From positions 434,001 through 498,000 of the forward strand of contig NZ_VIVK01000002.1 of assembly GCF_007828865.1 (NCBI RefSeq): a DNA stretch of 64,000 nt, written 5' to 3'. Shown piece by piece: positions 8,029 to 17,214 of the stretch. The translations under genes were made by a program, and so were the position numbers. The notes below the pieces were generated by a model. It was not told where the DNA came from and ran no database searches. It saw only the letters and a list, made by a program, of their open reading frames with translations. Every line of letters begins with the position of its first letter. Position 1 is the stretch's first letter. The DNA is from Kribbella amoyensis. Lineage in GTDB: Bacteria > Actinomycetota > Actinomycetes > Propionibacteriales > Kribbellaceae.

Positions 8029-9258
8029 TCATTCACCCAGGAGGTTCTTGGCCTGGTAGGTCTTCTTGACGCTCCAGGCGCCGGCTTCGAGGCCGATCAC
8101 GGCCGGGTCCCAGATGGCGTACCCGTCCTTCCACTGGCTCAGCGTCCCGCCGGGAACCGGCAGCGCGGTCTGGCCGCGGATCGTGTCGGCGGCCGTCCGG
8201 GCGTCGACCACCTTGTCCTGCTGCAGCGCCTGGTTGATCGCCATGAACGTCTGGTAGGCGCCCGGCGCGTTGGCCTGCTCGGGGAACTGGCCGAACTTCG
8301 CCTGGTAGGCCTGGACGAACTTGTCGATGGCCGGGTCGGTGCCGGTGCCCTCGAAGTAGATCTGCGCGGCGTAGTAGATGCGGTCGGCGGCGCTCTTGCC
8401 GACGAGGCCCGGCAACTCCTTGGTCTGCAGGGTGATGTTGCCGACGACCGGGGTGTCGACGCCGGCCGCACGCAGCTGTTTGACGAACGTGCCGACGGCC
8501 GGGTAGACCGCGAGCGCCTGGACGACGTCGGGCTTGGCCGCCTTGATCGAGGAGATGACGGCGCTGAAATCGGCCTGACCGCCCAGCGAGTCGACCTTCT
8601 CGACCTTGCCGATCTTGCCGCCGGTAGGTTCGTAGAGGGCGCGGAACTGCTCGTCCTGTTCGGTGAAGTAGGCCAGGCCGGTGTCGATGACCTGGAAGGT
8701 GGACTTCCAGTCCTGGTCGAGGGCGTACCGGGCCTGGGCGCGGCCGAGTTCGGTGGTGGTGATGCCGCCGCTGAAGAACAGGTCTCCGACGGCCTTGCCG
8801 AACACGGTCGAGGACGCCGCCAGCGAGAGCGTCAGCACACCGGCGCTCTGGCCGACCTTGGCCGCGGCGACCCCGGTGTCGAAGTCGTCGGCGACCACGA
8901 GGATCTGGGCACCGGCGTCGACGAGGGCCTTGGCGACCTGCGCGCCGACGGCCGGATCGGATTTCGTGTCGCGGGCCTGGAGTTCGAGGCGGCACCCTTT
9001 GACGCCACCGCTGTCGTTGATCTCGTCGACCGCGACCTCGAGGCCGCGCCGGCCGGCGATGTCGAAGAACGACGCGAAGCCGCTCTCGGCCTTCGCGACC
9101 CCGACCAGGATCCGGCCGTCGCGGCATTCCAGTGCGCCGGCGCCGGCCTTCGCCGAGCCCGCACCGGACTTCTCGGACGCGCCGCAGCCGGCGAGGGTCA
9201 GCGCCAGGAGTCCAGCCGACCCGACCGCCACGATCGACTTGTGAAGGGGGAGATTCAC
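8029..9258 (-). CDS. ABC transporter substrate-binding lipoprotein (Leu/Ile/Val-binding family)
   Basis: 409 aa periplasmic-binding-protein-type lipoprotein. The GTG at 9258 follows AGGAGGAACG, a strong ribosome binding site. The signal peptide ends in LTLAGC (lipidated Cys25), and the mature protein has the two-lobe LIVBP fold: ILVGVAKAESGFASFFD, VDEINDSGGVKGCRLELQARDTKSDP, LVVADDFDTGVAAAKVGQSAGVLTLSLAASSTVFGKA. First gene of the importer operon, with a clear promoter and inverted repeats upstream. The ligand is unknown; relatives in catabolic clusters bind amides, aromatic acids or amino acids. Confidence 0.92.
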   Translation of the reverse strand: MNLPLHKSIVAVGSAGLLALTLAGCGASEKSGAGSAKAGAGALECRDGRILVGVAKAESGFASFFDIAGRRGLEVAVDEINDSGGVKGCRLELQARDTKSDPAVGAQVAKALVDAGAQILVVADDFDTGVAAAKVGQSAGVLTLSLAASSTVFGKAVGDLFFSGGITTTELGRAQARYALDQDWKSTFQVIDTGLAYFTEQDEQFRALYEPTGGKIGKVEKVDSLGGQADFSAVISSIKAAKPDVVQALAVYPAVGTFVKQLRAAGVDTPVVGNITLQTKELPGLVGKSAADRIYYAAQIYFEGTGTDPAIDKFVQAYQAKFGQFPEQANAPGAYQTFMAINQALQQDKVVDARTAADTIRGQTALPVPGGTLSQWKDGYAIWDPAVIGLEAGAWSVKKTYQAKNLLGE

Positions 9259-9278
9259 CGTTCCTCCTGCCGTTCGTA

Positions 9279-9298
9279 TAGCGAGCGAATGCTCGCTA
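9279..9298. promoter_or_regulatory. Operator O2 just downstream of the importer promoter
   Basis: Inverted repeat with 8-bp arms TAGCGAGC / GCTCGCTA and a 4-base centre. It falls a few bases downstream of the predicted transcription start (about 9302, minus strand), a position suited to repression. The stretch TATAGCGAGC at 9277-9286 matches 8 of 10 bases of the CTATGCGAGC half-site found at the other two operators of this locus. Confidence 0.55.
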
Positions 9299-9308
9299 AG
9301 TGAAAGCC

Positions 9309-9338
9309 ACGGTAGGACCGGCGTCGTGGTGGGGTCAA
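9309..9338 (-). promoter_or_regulatory. Sigma-70-type promoter of the importer operon
   Basis: On the minus strand, TTGACC (9338-9333), an 18-base spacer and TACCGT (9314-9309). The -35 matches 5 of 6 and the -10 fits the actinobacterial TAnnnT form. The predicted start near 9302 gives a leader of about 45 nt to the GTG at 9258. Confidence 0.6.
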
Positions 9339-9355
9339 GGGGAACGCGCAAGATT

Positions 9356-9387
9356 CGCTCGTCTTTCGAGCGTTCGCTCGCATAGCG
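9356..9387. promoter_or_regulatory. Operator O3, overlapping inverted repeats upstream of the importer -35
   Basis: CGCTCG (9356-9361) pairs with CGAGCG (9367-9372), which also pairs with CGCTCG (9375-9380), giving two overlapping palindromes upstream of the -35. The right part, GCTCGCATAGCG (9376-9387), matches the operon A operator (GCTCGCATAGTG, 18219-18230) in 11 of 12 bases. Confidence 0.5.
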
Positions 9388-9500
9388 TGCACGACTGCTG
9401 TGCTGAGCGTCAGGGGGACGCCCCGGGCCGGTGTTGTCGACGGTGCTGCCGGCCGGGGGCGTGGTGGCGGGCCGGACGTCACGGGCGCCGGCCCATCGGC

Positions 9501-10316
9501 TCAGAAGTTCTCGAGATGGGACGTACGGCGCGCGATGTCGTCGGCGGCGGCCAGTAGCCGCGGCGCGAGGTCGTCCTCGAGTTTGGCGGTGTCCAGCGGC
9601 CGCGCGATCGAAAGGTTGACCGCGGCGATTGGCCGGCCGTCGGCGGCCATCACCGGCGCCGCGATCCCGCGGACGCCGGTGGCCACTTCCTGGTCGTTGA
9701 GGGCGAATCCCCGCTGCCGGACCTGTTCCAGCCGCCGATCCAGCTCGCGCCGGTCGGTGATCGTGTGCGGTGTCAGTTGCCGCATCTCGGTGCTGCTGAT
9801 GATGCGGTCGATCTCAGCCGCCGGCAGGAAGGCGAGCATCGACCGGCCGAGCGAGGAGAAGACCATCGGCAGCCGGCTGCCGACGACCAGCCGGAGCGCG
9901 AGCAGGTCGTCGTTGAGCAGGCGGGCGACGTAGACGACCTCCAGGTCGTCCGGCACGGCGAGATTGACGGTCTCGCCGGTGTCGTGCCGCAGCGCCTGCA
10001 GGGTCGGCATCGCCATGTCGACCAGTTCGCGTCCACCCAGGGCGGCCTGGGCCAGCGAGAGCACCTTCAGCCCCGGCCGGAAGGTCGACTGGCCGATCTC
10101 GTCCAGGTAGCCGAGCTTCTTCAGGGTCTGGCAGAACCGGTAGGTGGTGCCGCGGTTCAAGCCGGTCAAGGTGGCGATCTCGTTGGTCGTCAGCATCGAC
10201 CGCTTGTCGTCGAACAGTTCCAGGATCGACAGCGCCCGGGCCACCGACTGGATGCCACCCGGTTCACTCTGCGTGCCATTGTTCGTATCGCGAGCCACGG
10301 CTGAAGCGTAGCGCAC
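9501..10316 (-). CDS. IclR-family regulator, last gene of operon A
   Basis: 271 aa from a GTG at 10316 with GAGG 6 nt upstream; a GTG at 10298 would give 265 aa. The N-terminal winged helix contains QSVARALSILELF and LTTNEIATLTGLNRGTTYRFCQTLKKLGYL. The IclR ligand domain follows, with VVYVARLLNDDLLALRLVVGSRLPMVFSSLGRSMLAFLP and VRGIAAPVMAADGRPIAAVNLS. It sits 17 bp after the HyuB-type gene and directly upstream of the importer promoter. It is the best candidate for the protein that binds the shared sites at 9279-9298, 9356-9387 and 18203-18230; this is inference. Confidence 0.85.
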   Translation of the reverse strand: MRYASAVARDTNNGTQSEPGGIQSVARALSILELFDDKRSMLTTNEIATLTGLNRGTTYRFCQTLKKLGYLDEIGQSTFRPGLKVLSLAQAALGGRELVDMAMPTLQALRHDTGETVNLAVPDDLEVVYVARLLNDDLLALRLVVGSRLPMVFSSLGRSMLAFLPAAEIDRIISSTEMRQLTPHTITDRRELDRRLEQVRQRGFALNDQEVATGVRGIAAPVMAADGRPIAAVNLSIARPLDTAKLEDDLAPRLLAAADDIARRTSHLENF

Positions 10317-10333
10317 GTCCGACCTCGGCGCGA

Positions 10334-12040
10334 TCAGTCGGTCAGGTCCTGCCAGCCGTAGACCTCGCGGGCGCGTTCGGCGCTGATCCATCGCTCGGCG
10401 ACGTCGTGAGCCACCTGCTCCCGAGGCCGGTCGTGCGGGTTCCCGTACCCGCCTCCGCCGGCGGTGACGGACACGATCGTTTCGCCGTCGGCCAACTGGA
10501 TGATGCCCTGCGCCGCCAGCGGTTCGAGCGTGCCGTCGAGCAGCCGCCGACAGTGCCGTGACAGCCCACCCGCGGTGCCGCCCCGTACTCCCATGGCGGG
10601 CCGGACCGAGCCATCGGTGCCGTAGGCCACCGACAGGGTGGTGCCGACCGGGCCGTACTCGACCTCGGCCGAGGGCGCGCCACGGAACCGTCCCGCACCT
10701 TCCGTGTCGGGGACCAGGCGTTGACTGCGGACCAGGATCGGGTGCGCCATCTCGGCTCCTTCGACACTGTCGCGCCGGAGCATGCCGCCGCAGCCGACGT
10801 GGAAGATCGTCAGCCAGGCGTCCGTCCACGGCGTCCCGGCACCACCGGTGACGGCCAGGAAGATCTGGTTCACAAAGTCGTGGTCGGTGCGCGGATCACG
10901 GCCGGAGATGACCGCCGCCGCAGCCGGGATCACGGCGCCGCACTCGGCCATCCCGATCGCTTCGGCGAAGTTCGCGAAGGCTCGTTGCGTCGCGTTGGAG
11001 ACCCGGTCGGCGAGATTGGTGGTCGCGGCCGAGCAACTGTGCGGATGGGCCGGAACACCGACCGCGCAGTTGTCGCGTAGCTGGACCTCGATCCGGCGCA
11101 GGCTGCCCGCGTTCGGCGGAACGCCCTGGCCGATCGAGTTGAACACGCCGAGCATGGCAGCGGTCCGAGCCGTCGACTCGGTCAGGTTGAGCCCGTTCGG
11201 CAGGCAGTCGACGTTGTCCCGCAGATCGACCCGGATCCGGCCCTGCCGGGGGTCGACGTCGATGCCGATGCTGATCGGGACGCCGTCCGGCGCTCCGGGG
11301 TACGGGTCGTGCTCGGTCGTCTCGTCGAAGTGGCCGGCCGGCAGGCCGGAGATCGCCTCGGCCATCAGCGACTCGCTGTAGTCCAGCCACTGGCCGACGA
11401 AATCGTCCAGGACGTCCCAGCCGAGCTCGGCGCCGAGTTCGAGCATCCGCCGTTCGCCGAGCCGGACCGCGCCGAGCAGGGCCAGGTAGTCACCCCACCA
11501 CTGGTCCGGGACCCGGACCCGCAGTTTGAGCATCCGGAGGACGTCCTCGTTGTCCTGGTACCCGGACTGGACGCGACAGGCGTCGAAGAGCAGCGCCCCC
11601 TCCTCGTACACGTCGCGGGCGTCGGCCATGTAGGTGGTCGGCTGCGAGTTGCCGCAGTCGGCCTGGTGGGCCTTGGCCAGCACGGTGAACCGATGCACGC
11701 CCTGCTCGTCGACCACCGGCACGACCAGGCAATGGTCGGCCGCATGGGAGTTGCCGTTGTACGGCGAGTTGTGCAGGAAGGCGTCGCCGCGCTGCTGCCG
11801 GGGGTACGCCTCGGCGATGGCCCGGGAGATCAGGTCGGGGCCGCTCATCATGTGAATCGGCAGGCTCTCCGCGCCCATCACGAGCTCGTGGCCGGCGCTG
11901 ACGATGCAGCAGGAGAAGTCGTGCGCGCTGTTCAGCACGCCGGACCGGCTGGAGCGGAAGATGGTGTTCATCATCGCTTCGACGACCACGTTCAGGCGGC
12001 TGCTGAGCACCGCCATCCGGACTCCGTCCATCGGGGTCAC
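10334..12040 (-). CDS. HyuB-type subunit (hydantoinase B / acetone carboxylase alpha-like family)
   Basis: 568 aa, the usual length for the hydantoinase B/oxoprolinase family. It begins MAVLSSRLNVVVEAMMNTIFRSSRSGVLNSAHDFSC and has GDAFLHNSPYNGNSHAADHCLVVPVV, RVDLRDNVDCLPNGLNLTESTARTA and a Gly-rich C-terminal VSVTAGGGGYGNPHDRP. With HyuA-type partners these proteins form ATP-dependent enzymes: N-methylhydantoinase, 5-oxoprolinase, caprolactamase, acetone carboxylase and acetophenone carboxylase. The start overlaps the HyuA stop as ATGA. Sequence alone does not separate lactam hydrolysis from ketone carboxylation. Confidence 0.87.
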   Translation of the reverse strand: MTPMDGVRMAVLSSRLNVVVEAMMNTIFRSSRSGVLNSAHDFSCCIVSAGHELVMGAESLPIHMMSGPDLISRAIAEAYPRQQRGDAFLHNSPYNGNSHAADHCLVVPVVDEQGVHRFTVLAKAHQADCGNSQPTTYMADARDVYEEGALLFDACRVQSGYQDNEDVLRMLKLRVRVPDQWWGDYLALLGAVRLGERRMLELGAELGWDVLDDFVGQWLDYSESLMAEAISGLPAGHFDETTEHDPYPGAPDGVPISIGIDVDPRQGRIRVDLRDNVDCLPNGLNLTESTARTAAMLGVFNSIGQGVPPNAGSLRRIEVQLRDNCAVGVPAHPHSCSAATTNLADRVSNATQRAFANFAEAIGMAECGAVIPAAAAVISGRDPRTDHDFVNQIFLAVTGGAGTPWTDAWLTIFHVGCGGMLRRDSVEGAEMAHPILVRSQRLVPDTEGAGRFRGAPSAEVEYGPVGTTLSVAYGTDGSVRPAMGVRGGTAGGLSRHCRRLLDGTLEPLAAQGIIQLADGETIVSVTAGGGGYGNPHDRPREQVAHDVAERWISAERAREVYGWQDLTD

Positions 12041-14151
12041 GCTCCTTCCCAGGTCGAGCTGACCGGTGACCCGGCTCGGTCCCGCGCGGTGCGGGGTACG
12101 ACGTGCAGGGTGCCGGACGGCCGGCGGGTGAAGCGGGCGCCGGCGTCCACGACGATGGCGGTGCTGCTGGTCTCGACCACCGCTGGTCCCTGCCGGGGCT
12201 CGCCGGGCGGCAGATCGGTCAGCCGCCAGACTTCGGCCGGTACCCAGCCGTGGCCGATCAGGTAGATGTCGCGGTGGCGGAGCTGCTCACCGTCGGCCGG
12301 AGGAGCGGGCAGGGCCGGCAACCGGGGTTCGCTCAACCGGCACCGGGCCCGGACGTGCCAGCTCTCGATCTCGATCGGCGAGCCGCGGTCGGCCACCGCG
12401 AAGGTCTCCTCGTGCGCGGTGTGGAACGCCTCGACCAGTGCCCGCACCCCAGCGTCGTCCTGGGCCTGCTCCGGCCTGATCGGGACCTGCAGGGTCCACA
12501 CCTGGTTCGGGTAGCGGGCCTCCATCGCGTACTCGACCTCGCCGGCCAGGATCTGGTCGCCGGCCCCGGCGACGAACTCGGCGGCCAGGTCGGCCAGCCC
12601 GCTCAGCGCCGCGCCGACGCGGGACCGGTCGAAGTCGTCGCTGCGGGTCTTGGCGTTGATCTCGAAGCCGCGCGACAGCTCGGAGATCAGCGCGCCGGCC
12701 GCCGACAGCGCCGGTCCCATCAGCGGCACGATCACCTCGGGGCAGCGCAATCGGTTGCCAATAGCCACAGCGTTGAACCCGGCCGCGCCGCCGCCGCCGA
12801 CCAGCACCGCCCGGGACGGGTCGACCCCCTGGTGGCTGGTGATCTCTTCGATGGCGCCGACCATGTGCTCGGTGGCGAGCTCGTAGATCGCGGCGGCTGC
12901 CTCCACGACCGGCAGGCCGAGTGGGGTGGCGACATGCTCGGCGATCGCCTGCCGCGCGGCCTCCGGGTCCAGGCCGGACCGGCCGCCGAGGAAGAAGTCC
13001 GGATCGAGATAGCCGAGGACGAGGCAGGCGTCGGTGACCGTCGGCCGGGTTCCGCCGCGGCCGTAACACGCCGGTCCCGGCACCGCGCCGGCGCTTTCCG
13101 GCCCGACGTGCAGCAGTCCACCGGCGTCGACGTGGGCGATACTTCCCCCGCCGGCGCCCACGCTCCGGACGTCGACGGACGGGAACCCGGTCATGTGGCC
13201 CTGGAACGGCGGCCCGATCCACGACTCGCGGGTCCACGGGATCCGGCCGTCGCGGACCAGGCTGACGTCGTAGCTGGTACCGCCGGTGTCGGCCACGATC
13301 GCCACCTCGGACTCGGCGTCGTGCGCGGTGAAGAACCGGCCGGCCACCGGCGCCATCGACGGCCCGGAATTCAGCGAGTGGATCGGGGCGCCGGCGACGT
13401 CGGCGGCGTCCAGAGCGCCACCCGACGAGGTCATCATCAGCAGCCGGCCGGCGAAGCCCGCCGCGGTCAGGCGGGACCGGAGTCCGGCGATGTAGCTCGT
13501 CATCAACGGTTTCAGCGACGCGTCGATCGCGGCCGATGACGCCCGCCGGTACTCCCGCAGACAAGGGTTCAGCTGATGGGACAAGGTGAGGGCGACGTCC
13601 GGCAGCTCGCGGGCCAGCACCTTCCCGGCGAGTTCCTCGTGCTGAGGATTCACGATCGACCAGAGCAGGCAGACCGCGACCGCCTCCACCTCGGCCGCGC
13701 GGAGCCGGTCCGCGACGGCGACCAGGTGATCCTCGTCCAGGGACCGGACGATCCGGCCCTGGGCATCGATCCGCTCGTCCAGCTCGAAGGTCAGGGACCT
13801 CGGCACGTAGGGCTCGGGGTAGGCGCGCCGCTGGTCGAAGATGCCGACCCGGCCCCCCTCGCGCAGCAGCAACACGTCGGGATGCCCGGCCGTGGTCAGC
13901 AACGCGGTCCGGGCGACCTGACCGGTGAGGACCGCGTTCAGGCCGCGGGTCGTGCCGTGGAACAGCATCGACCCGGCGTTCAGCAGTTCGTCCGTCGTCG
14001 TCCCGCGCTGGCTCGCGGCCACCTCGAACGCGTCCAGGATTCCCCGGACCGGATCGGACGGCACGGTCGGGCTCTTGTACAGGGCCAGCCCTTCGGCGTC
14101 CTCGATCACGAGGTCGGTGAAGGTGCCGCCGGTGTCCACTGCGAACCTCAT
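12037..14151 (-). CDS. HyuA-type ATP-binding subunit (hydantoinase A/oxoprolinase family)
   Basis: 704 aa. The N-terminal ASKHA-type phosphate-binding motif is DTGGTFTD (6-13); LFHGTTRGLNAVLTGQVARTALLTTAGHPDVL and VADTGGTSYDVSLVRDGRIPWTRE form the second nucleotide-binding half, and VGGGGAAGF lies in the middle. It hydrolyses ATP to activate a carbonyl or lactam bond in complex with the HyuB-type subunit. The ATG at 14151 overlaps the stop of the dehydrogenase gene as ATGA; a longer frame upstream belongs to that gene in another phase. No hydantoin racemase or carbamoylase gene is nearby. Confidence 0.88.
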   Translation of the reverse strand: MRFAVDTGGTFTDLVIEDAEGLALYKSPTVPSDPVRGILDAFEVAASQRGTTTDELLNAGSMLFHGTTRGLNAVLTGQVARTALLTTAGHPDVLLLREGGRVGIFDQRRAYPEPYVPRSLTFELDERIDAQGRIVRSLDEDHLVAVADRLRAAEVEAVAVCLLWSIVNPQHEELAGKVLARELPDVALTLSHQLNPCLREYRRASSAAIDASLKPLMTSYIAGLRSRLTAAGFAGRLLMMTSSGGALDAADVAGAPIHSLNSGPSMAPVAGRFFTAHDAESEVAIVADTGGTSYDVSLVRDGRIPWTRESWIGPPFQGHMTGFPSVDVRSVGAGGGSIAHVDAGGLLHVGPESAGAVPGPACYGRGGTRPTVTDACLVLGYLDPDFFLGGRSGLDPEAARQAIAEHVATPLGLPVVEAAAAIYELATEHMVGAIEEITSHQGVDPSRAVLVGGGGAAGFNAVAIGNRLRCPEVIVPLMGPALSAAGALISELSRGFEINAKTRSDDFDRSRVGAALSGLADLAAEFVAGAGDQILAGEVEYAMEARYPNQVWTLQVPIRPEQAQDDAGVRALVEAFHTAHEETFAVADRGSPIEIESWHVRARCRLSEPRLPALPAPPADGEQLRHRDIYLIGHGWVPAEVWRLTDLPPGEPRQGPAVVETSSTAIVVDAGARFTRRPSGTLHVVPRTARDRAGSPVSSTWEGA

Positions 14152-15188
14152 CGCCGCACCACCGCTTCCAGCTGGGTCCAGGCCGCCGCGGCCGGGAGGT
14201 CGTTGACGGTCCTCAGGCCGGGCGCGGCGCCGAGCACCGCCGGGATGCTGTTCACCAGTTGGGCCGCCGTCGCCGGAATCGCGTCCATTCCCGGCGAGAT
14301 CGTCACCTGAACAGGGTGCACCCCGCCGATCGAGAACGTGTCCTCGGCCGCCAGGCCTTCGGCGGCCGGTCGCAGGTGCAGGATCAGCTCCAGCCGCACC
14401 ATCGGCCGGCCCTCGACCGTGCCGACCGCCCGTTGGACGAAGCCTTCGGTCCGCCCGGCCGGTACGCCGCCGTAGTTCGAGGGCGCGTCGGTCCGCGCGA
14501 CCATCGGCTCGAAGGTCTCCACGACCGGCCCGTCCAGGGTCCAGCCGAACCGTTCGGCGATGAGGGCCACCGACTCGGGAAAGCCGACGTGGCCGGCGAT
14601 CGTGCCGTCGGCGTGACCGGCCTCGAACTCCTCGGCGGTATAGCCGATCCCCAGCCGTCGGTGGATGTTCTGCCCGAAACCGGCCACATCGACGACGCGG
14701 CGACCGGTCACCCCGGCGACGTCCCAGCTGCAGCCGGACGCCGCGGCCAGGAAGGAGTCGAACATGAATCCCGGATTGACCCCGGTGCCCAGGACGGTGG
14801 CGCCGGCCGTTCGGGCGGCCTGGTCGATGCGCCGGGCCGCCTCGGCGTCCCGGGTGAAAGGGAAGGCCAGTTCCTCGCACGGCGAGATCAGGTCGGCCCC
14901 GGCCGCGGCGACCTTCACGATGTCGTCGGTGGTCCGGGCCAGGAAGGAGCCGGTGGCGAACAGGACCAGGTCGGGCCGGGTCGCCAGCAGCGCGTCGAGA
15001 TCCTCCCCGACGACCAGGTCGTGCGGCGCCGAACTGGCGGCGACCTCGCCGAGCGGCCGGCCGATGTCGGCGGGATCCTTGGTGATCGCGGCCACCACGT
15101 CGATCCCGGAGCGGTGATCGATCAGCAGCCGGGCAGCGGCCTTGCCGATGCTGCCGAGACCGCAGAGTCCGATCTTCACGTCAGTCAC
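14148..15188 (-). CDS. DapB-like NAD(P)-dependent dehydrogenase, 2,4-diaminopentanoate dehydrogenase type
   Basis: 346 aa from a GTG at 15188 (MTDVKIGLCGLG). The Rossmann motif is GLGSIG (10-15) and the next features are TKDPADIGRPLGE and FATGSFLARTTDDIVK, then an internal GTGVNPGFMFDS. The layout follows the dihydrodipicolinate-reductase-like NAD(P)H-dependent amine dehydrogenase family, whose characterised member oxidatively deaminates 2,4-diaminopentanoate. An amine or imine oxidoreductase role is therefore plausible here, but the substrate is unknown. Coupled to the HyuA-type gene by ATGA, which suggests linked steps. Confidence 0.7.
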   Translation of the reverse strand: MTDVKIGLCGLGSIGKAAARLLIDHRSGIDVVAAITKDPADIGRPLGEVAASSAPHDLVVGEDLDALLATRPDLVLFATGSFLARTTDDIVKVAAAGADLISPCEELAFPFTRDAEAARRIDQAARTAGATVLGTGVNPGFMFDSFLAAASGCSWDVAGVTGRRVVDVAGFGQNIHRRLGIGYTAEEFEAGHADGTIAGHVGFPESVALIAERFGWTLDGPVVETFEPMVARTDAPSNYGGVPAGRTEGFVQRAVGTVEGRPMVRLELILHLRPAAEGLAAEDTFSIGGVHPVQVTISPGMDAIPATAAQLVNSIPAVLGAAPGLRTVNDLPAAAAWTQLEAVVRR

Positions 15189-15243
15189 AACGAGTACTTC
15201 CTCTCAACGTGTTCGGAGCCGGCCTGCGGAAGAGGCGACTGGC

Positions 15244-16188
15244 TCAGGCCGTCAGGTGCTCGGTGAAGAAGGCGGCGACCCGGTCGGCCACCACGCTCTG
15301 CCGGTCCCGGTCGGCGTACAAGGTCAGATGGTCGGCGTTGGAGATCCGCAGCAGCAGCTTGGTGTCGCCCGGGATCTGGTCGTAGGCGGCCAGCGCCAGG
15401 TCCCAGTGGGTGTGATCGTCGCCTTCGGCAACCACCAGCATGGTGGGCTTGCCGAGCAGCCGGCGGAGGTAGGGAAAGACGCTGTAGCCGAGCAGCAGGT
15501 CGGACGACTCCGCGGTGGCCTCGCCGCGGTACGCCGGCGCCTCGCGTTCCTTCAGCGCGGCGAAGGTCTGCTTGCTCTTCGGGAACGGCCAGGTCGCCGG
15601 CCCGCCCTCCTCGCTCGGCTGATGGGGGAGGTAGGTGACCTCGCCGGTGCGGGCCCGGAGTCGCCGGGCCGCCAGCAGCGCGGCCTGGAACCGGCGGAAC
15701 CCCAGCGTGCCGTGCGCGAGCCGCATGTTCTGGTAGCCGTCGGTGACCGGCACGATGCCGCACAAGGCCCGGACCCGGGGATCGATCGCGCCGAGGACGA
15801 GGACGTGGCCGCCGCTGTAGGAGATCCCCCAGACGCCGAGCCGGTCCGGGTCGACCTCCGGCCGCTGCTCGACGTAGTCGATGGCGTTGCGGTAGTCGGC
15901 CAGTTGCTCGTGCGGGTCGATGTGCTGCCGCGGCTCGCCCTCGCTACCGCCGAAGGAGCGGTAGTCGAAGACCAGCGCGGCGATGCCGGCCCGGGCCAGC
16001 GCCCGCGCGTACGTCGGCTGGGCGAGCTCCTTGACGTAGCACCAGCCGCCGGCCAGGACGACGACCGGGAACGGCCCCTCGCCGTCCGGGCGGAAGAACA
16101 AGGCGGACAGACGGTGGCCGTCGGAGTCGAAGGTCAGGTGCTCGGCGTCGGACAGGTCGGTCCGCCCGGACTGGTCTTGCTGGGTCAC
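15244..16188 (-). CDS. Alpha/beta hydrolase (dienelactone hydrolase/acetyl-xylan-esterase-like)
   Basis: 314 aa. The GTG at 16188 follows TGGAGGGAAAGACC. The fold markers are VVVLAGGWCYVKE (oxyanion region), FDYRSFGGSEGEPRQ, the nucleophile elbow GISYSGG (121-127), a possible acid in VVAEGDDHTHWDL and the catalytic His in SNADHLTLY. It is cytoplasmic, with no signal peptide. Likely reactions are hydrolysis of an ester, lactone or C-C bond of a pathway intermediate. It lies between the E1 genes and the dehydrogenase with gaps of about 50 bp, consistent with one transcript. Confidence 0.8.
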   Translation of the reverse strand: MTQQDQSGRTDLSDAEHLTFDSDGHRLSALFFRPDGEGPFPVVVLAGGWCYVKELAQPTYARALARAGIAALVFDYRSFGGSEGEPRQHIDPHEQLADYRNAIDYVEQRPEVDPDRLGVWGISYSGGHVLVLGAIDPRVRALCGIVPVTDGYQNMRLAHGTLGFRRFQAALLAARRLRARTGEVTYLPHQPSEEGGPATWPFPKSKQTFAALKEREAPAYRGEATAESSDLLLGYSVFPYLRRLLGKPTMLVVAEGDDHTHWDLALAAYDQIPGDTKLLLRISNADHLTLYADRDRQSVVADRVAAFFTEHLTA

Positions 16189-16236
16189 GGTCTTTCCCTC
16201 CAGGAGCGAGTCAGCGGTCGGGGCGGCCGGGGATGG

Positions 16237-17214
16237 TCAGTACTTGGCGAGTTCGAGGACGGACTCGAAGATGGTGGCCGGGGTCGGCACGATGGCCTCC
16301 TCGAGCGGAACGCCGACCGGGATCGGCACCCGGTGCGTACCGATCCGGTGGATCGGCCCGTCCAGGTCGGTGAACAGGTCGCGCGCGGCCCAGCTCGCGA
16401 TCTCCGAGCCCCAGCCGCCGTACTCGACCGCTTCGTAGACCACGGCCAGCTTGGACGTCTTGCGGACCGAGGCCGCGACCGTGCCGTAGTCCAGCGGCCA
16501 CAGGTACCGCATGTCGACGACCTCGATGGAGAAGCCGGCCTCGGCCAGCAGGTCGGCGGCCTCGAGGCTGGCGCCGACCATCCGGCCGGCCGACACGATC
16601 GTGACGTCGTCACCGGGCCGGCGGACGGCGGCGCGCAGGCCCCGCGGTCCCTCGGCCGGATCGATCTCCTCGGCCAGCCGGAAGTACAGGTTCTTGTTCT
16701 CGAAGAACATCACCGGGTCGTCCAGCCGGACGGCTTCGCGCAGCATCCAGTACGCGTCCGACGGGGTGCTGGGCATCGCGACGATCAGGCCGGGCGTCTG
16801 GGCGAACCAGCTTTCGAGCGCCTGGCTGTGCTGCGGCCCGTGATTGGTGCCGGCCCCACCGGGCAGCCGGACCACCAGCGGAACCGAGAACTGGCCGTTG
16901 CTCATGTAATGGATCTTCGCGGCGAAGTTGACCAGCTGGTCCATCGCCAGCATCACGAAATCGGAGAACATGATCTCGACGATCGGGCGCATCCCCGCGG
17001 TGGCGGCGCCGGCCGCGAAGCCGGCCAGCGCCCCCTCGGAGATCGGCGAGTCCAGCACCCGGTCCTCGCCGTACTTGTCCACCAGGCCCTTCGTCACCGT
17101 GAACACGCCACCGAGCGCGCCGACCTCCTCGCCGAGCACGACGACCGACTGGTCCGCGGACAGCTCGGCGTCGATCGCCGCTCTGATCGCCTCAGCGAAC
17201 TTCAAGGTGTCCAT
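16237..17214 (-). CDS. 2-oxoacid (acetoin-type) dehydrogenase E1 component, beta subunit
   Basis: 325 aa from the ATG at 17214 with GGAG just upstream; it overlaps the alpha-subunit gene by 23 bp. Typical E1-beta features: FAEAIRAAIDAELSADQSVVVLGEEVG, VLDSPISEGALAGFAAGAATAGMRPIVEIMFSDF, FSVPLVVRLPGGAGTNHGPQHSQALESWFAQTPGL and a C-terminal GTHRVPIPVGVPLEEAIVP. It binds ThDP together with the alpha subunit and supplies the conserved Glu that activates the cofactor. It resembles AcoB. No E2 or E3 gene follows. Confidence 0.9.
   Translation of the reverse strand: MDTLKFAEAIRAAIDAELSADQSVVVLGEEVGALGGVFTVTKGLVDKYGEDRVLDSPISEGALAGFAAGAATAGMRPIVEIMFSDFVMLAMDQLVNFAAKIHYMSNGQFSVPLVVRLPGGAGTNHGPQHSQALESWFAQTPGLIVAMPSTPSDAYWMLREAVRLDDPVMFFENKNLYFRLAEEIDPAEGPRGLRAAVRRPGDDVTIVSAGRMVGASLEAADLLAEAGFSIEVVDMRYLWPLDYGTVAASVRKTSKLAVVYEAVEYGGWGSEIASWAARDLFTDLDGPIHRIGTHRVPIPVGVPLEEAIVPTPATIFESVLELAKY

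Noticed and set aside
10276..10295. GTTCGTATCGCGAGCC resembles the operator near 9273-9288
   Set aside because: It lies within codons of the second IclR gene (residues around ARDTNNG) and lacks an inverted partner; treated as chance.
12037..14880. A 947-residue minus-strand frame covering the HyuA-type gene with a long N-terminal extension
   Set aside because: The first 240 residues are the shifted frame of the upstream dehydrogenase; the HyuA start is fixed by MRFAVDTGGTFTD and the ATGA overlap.
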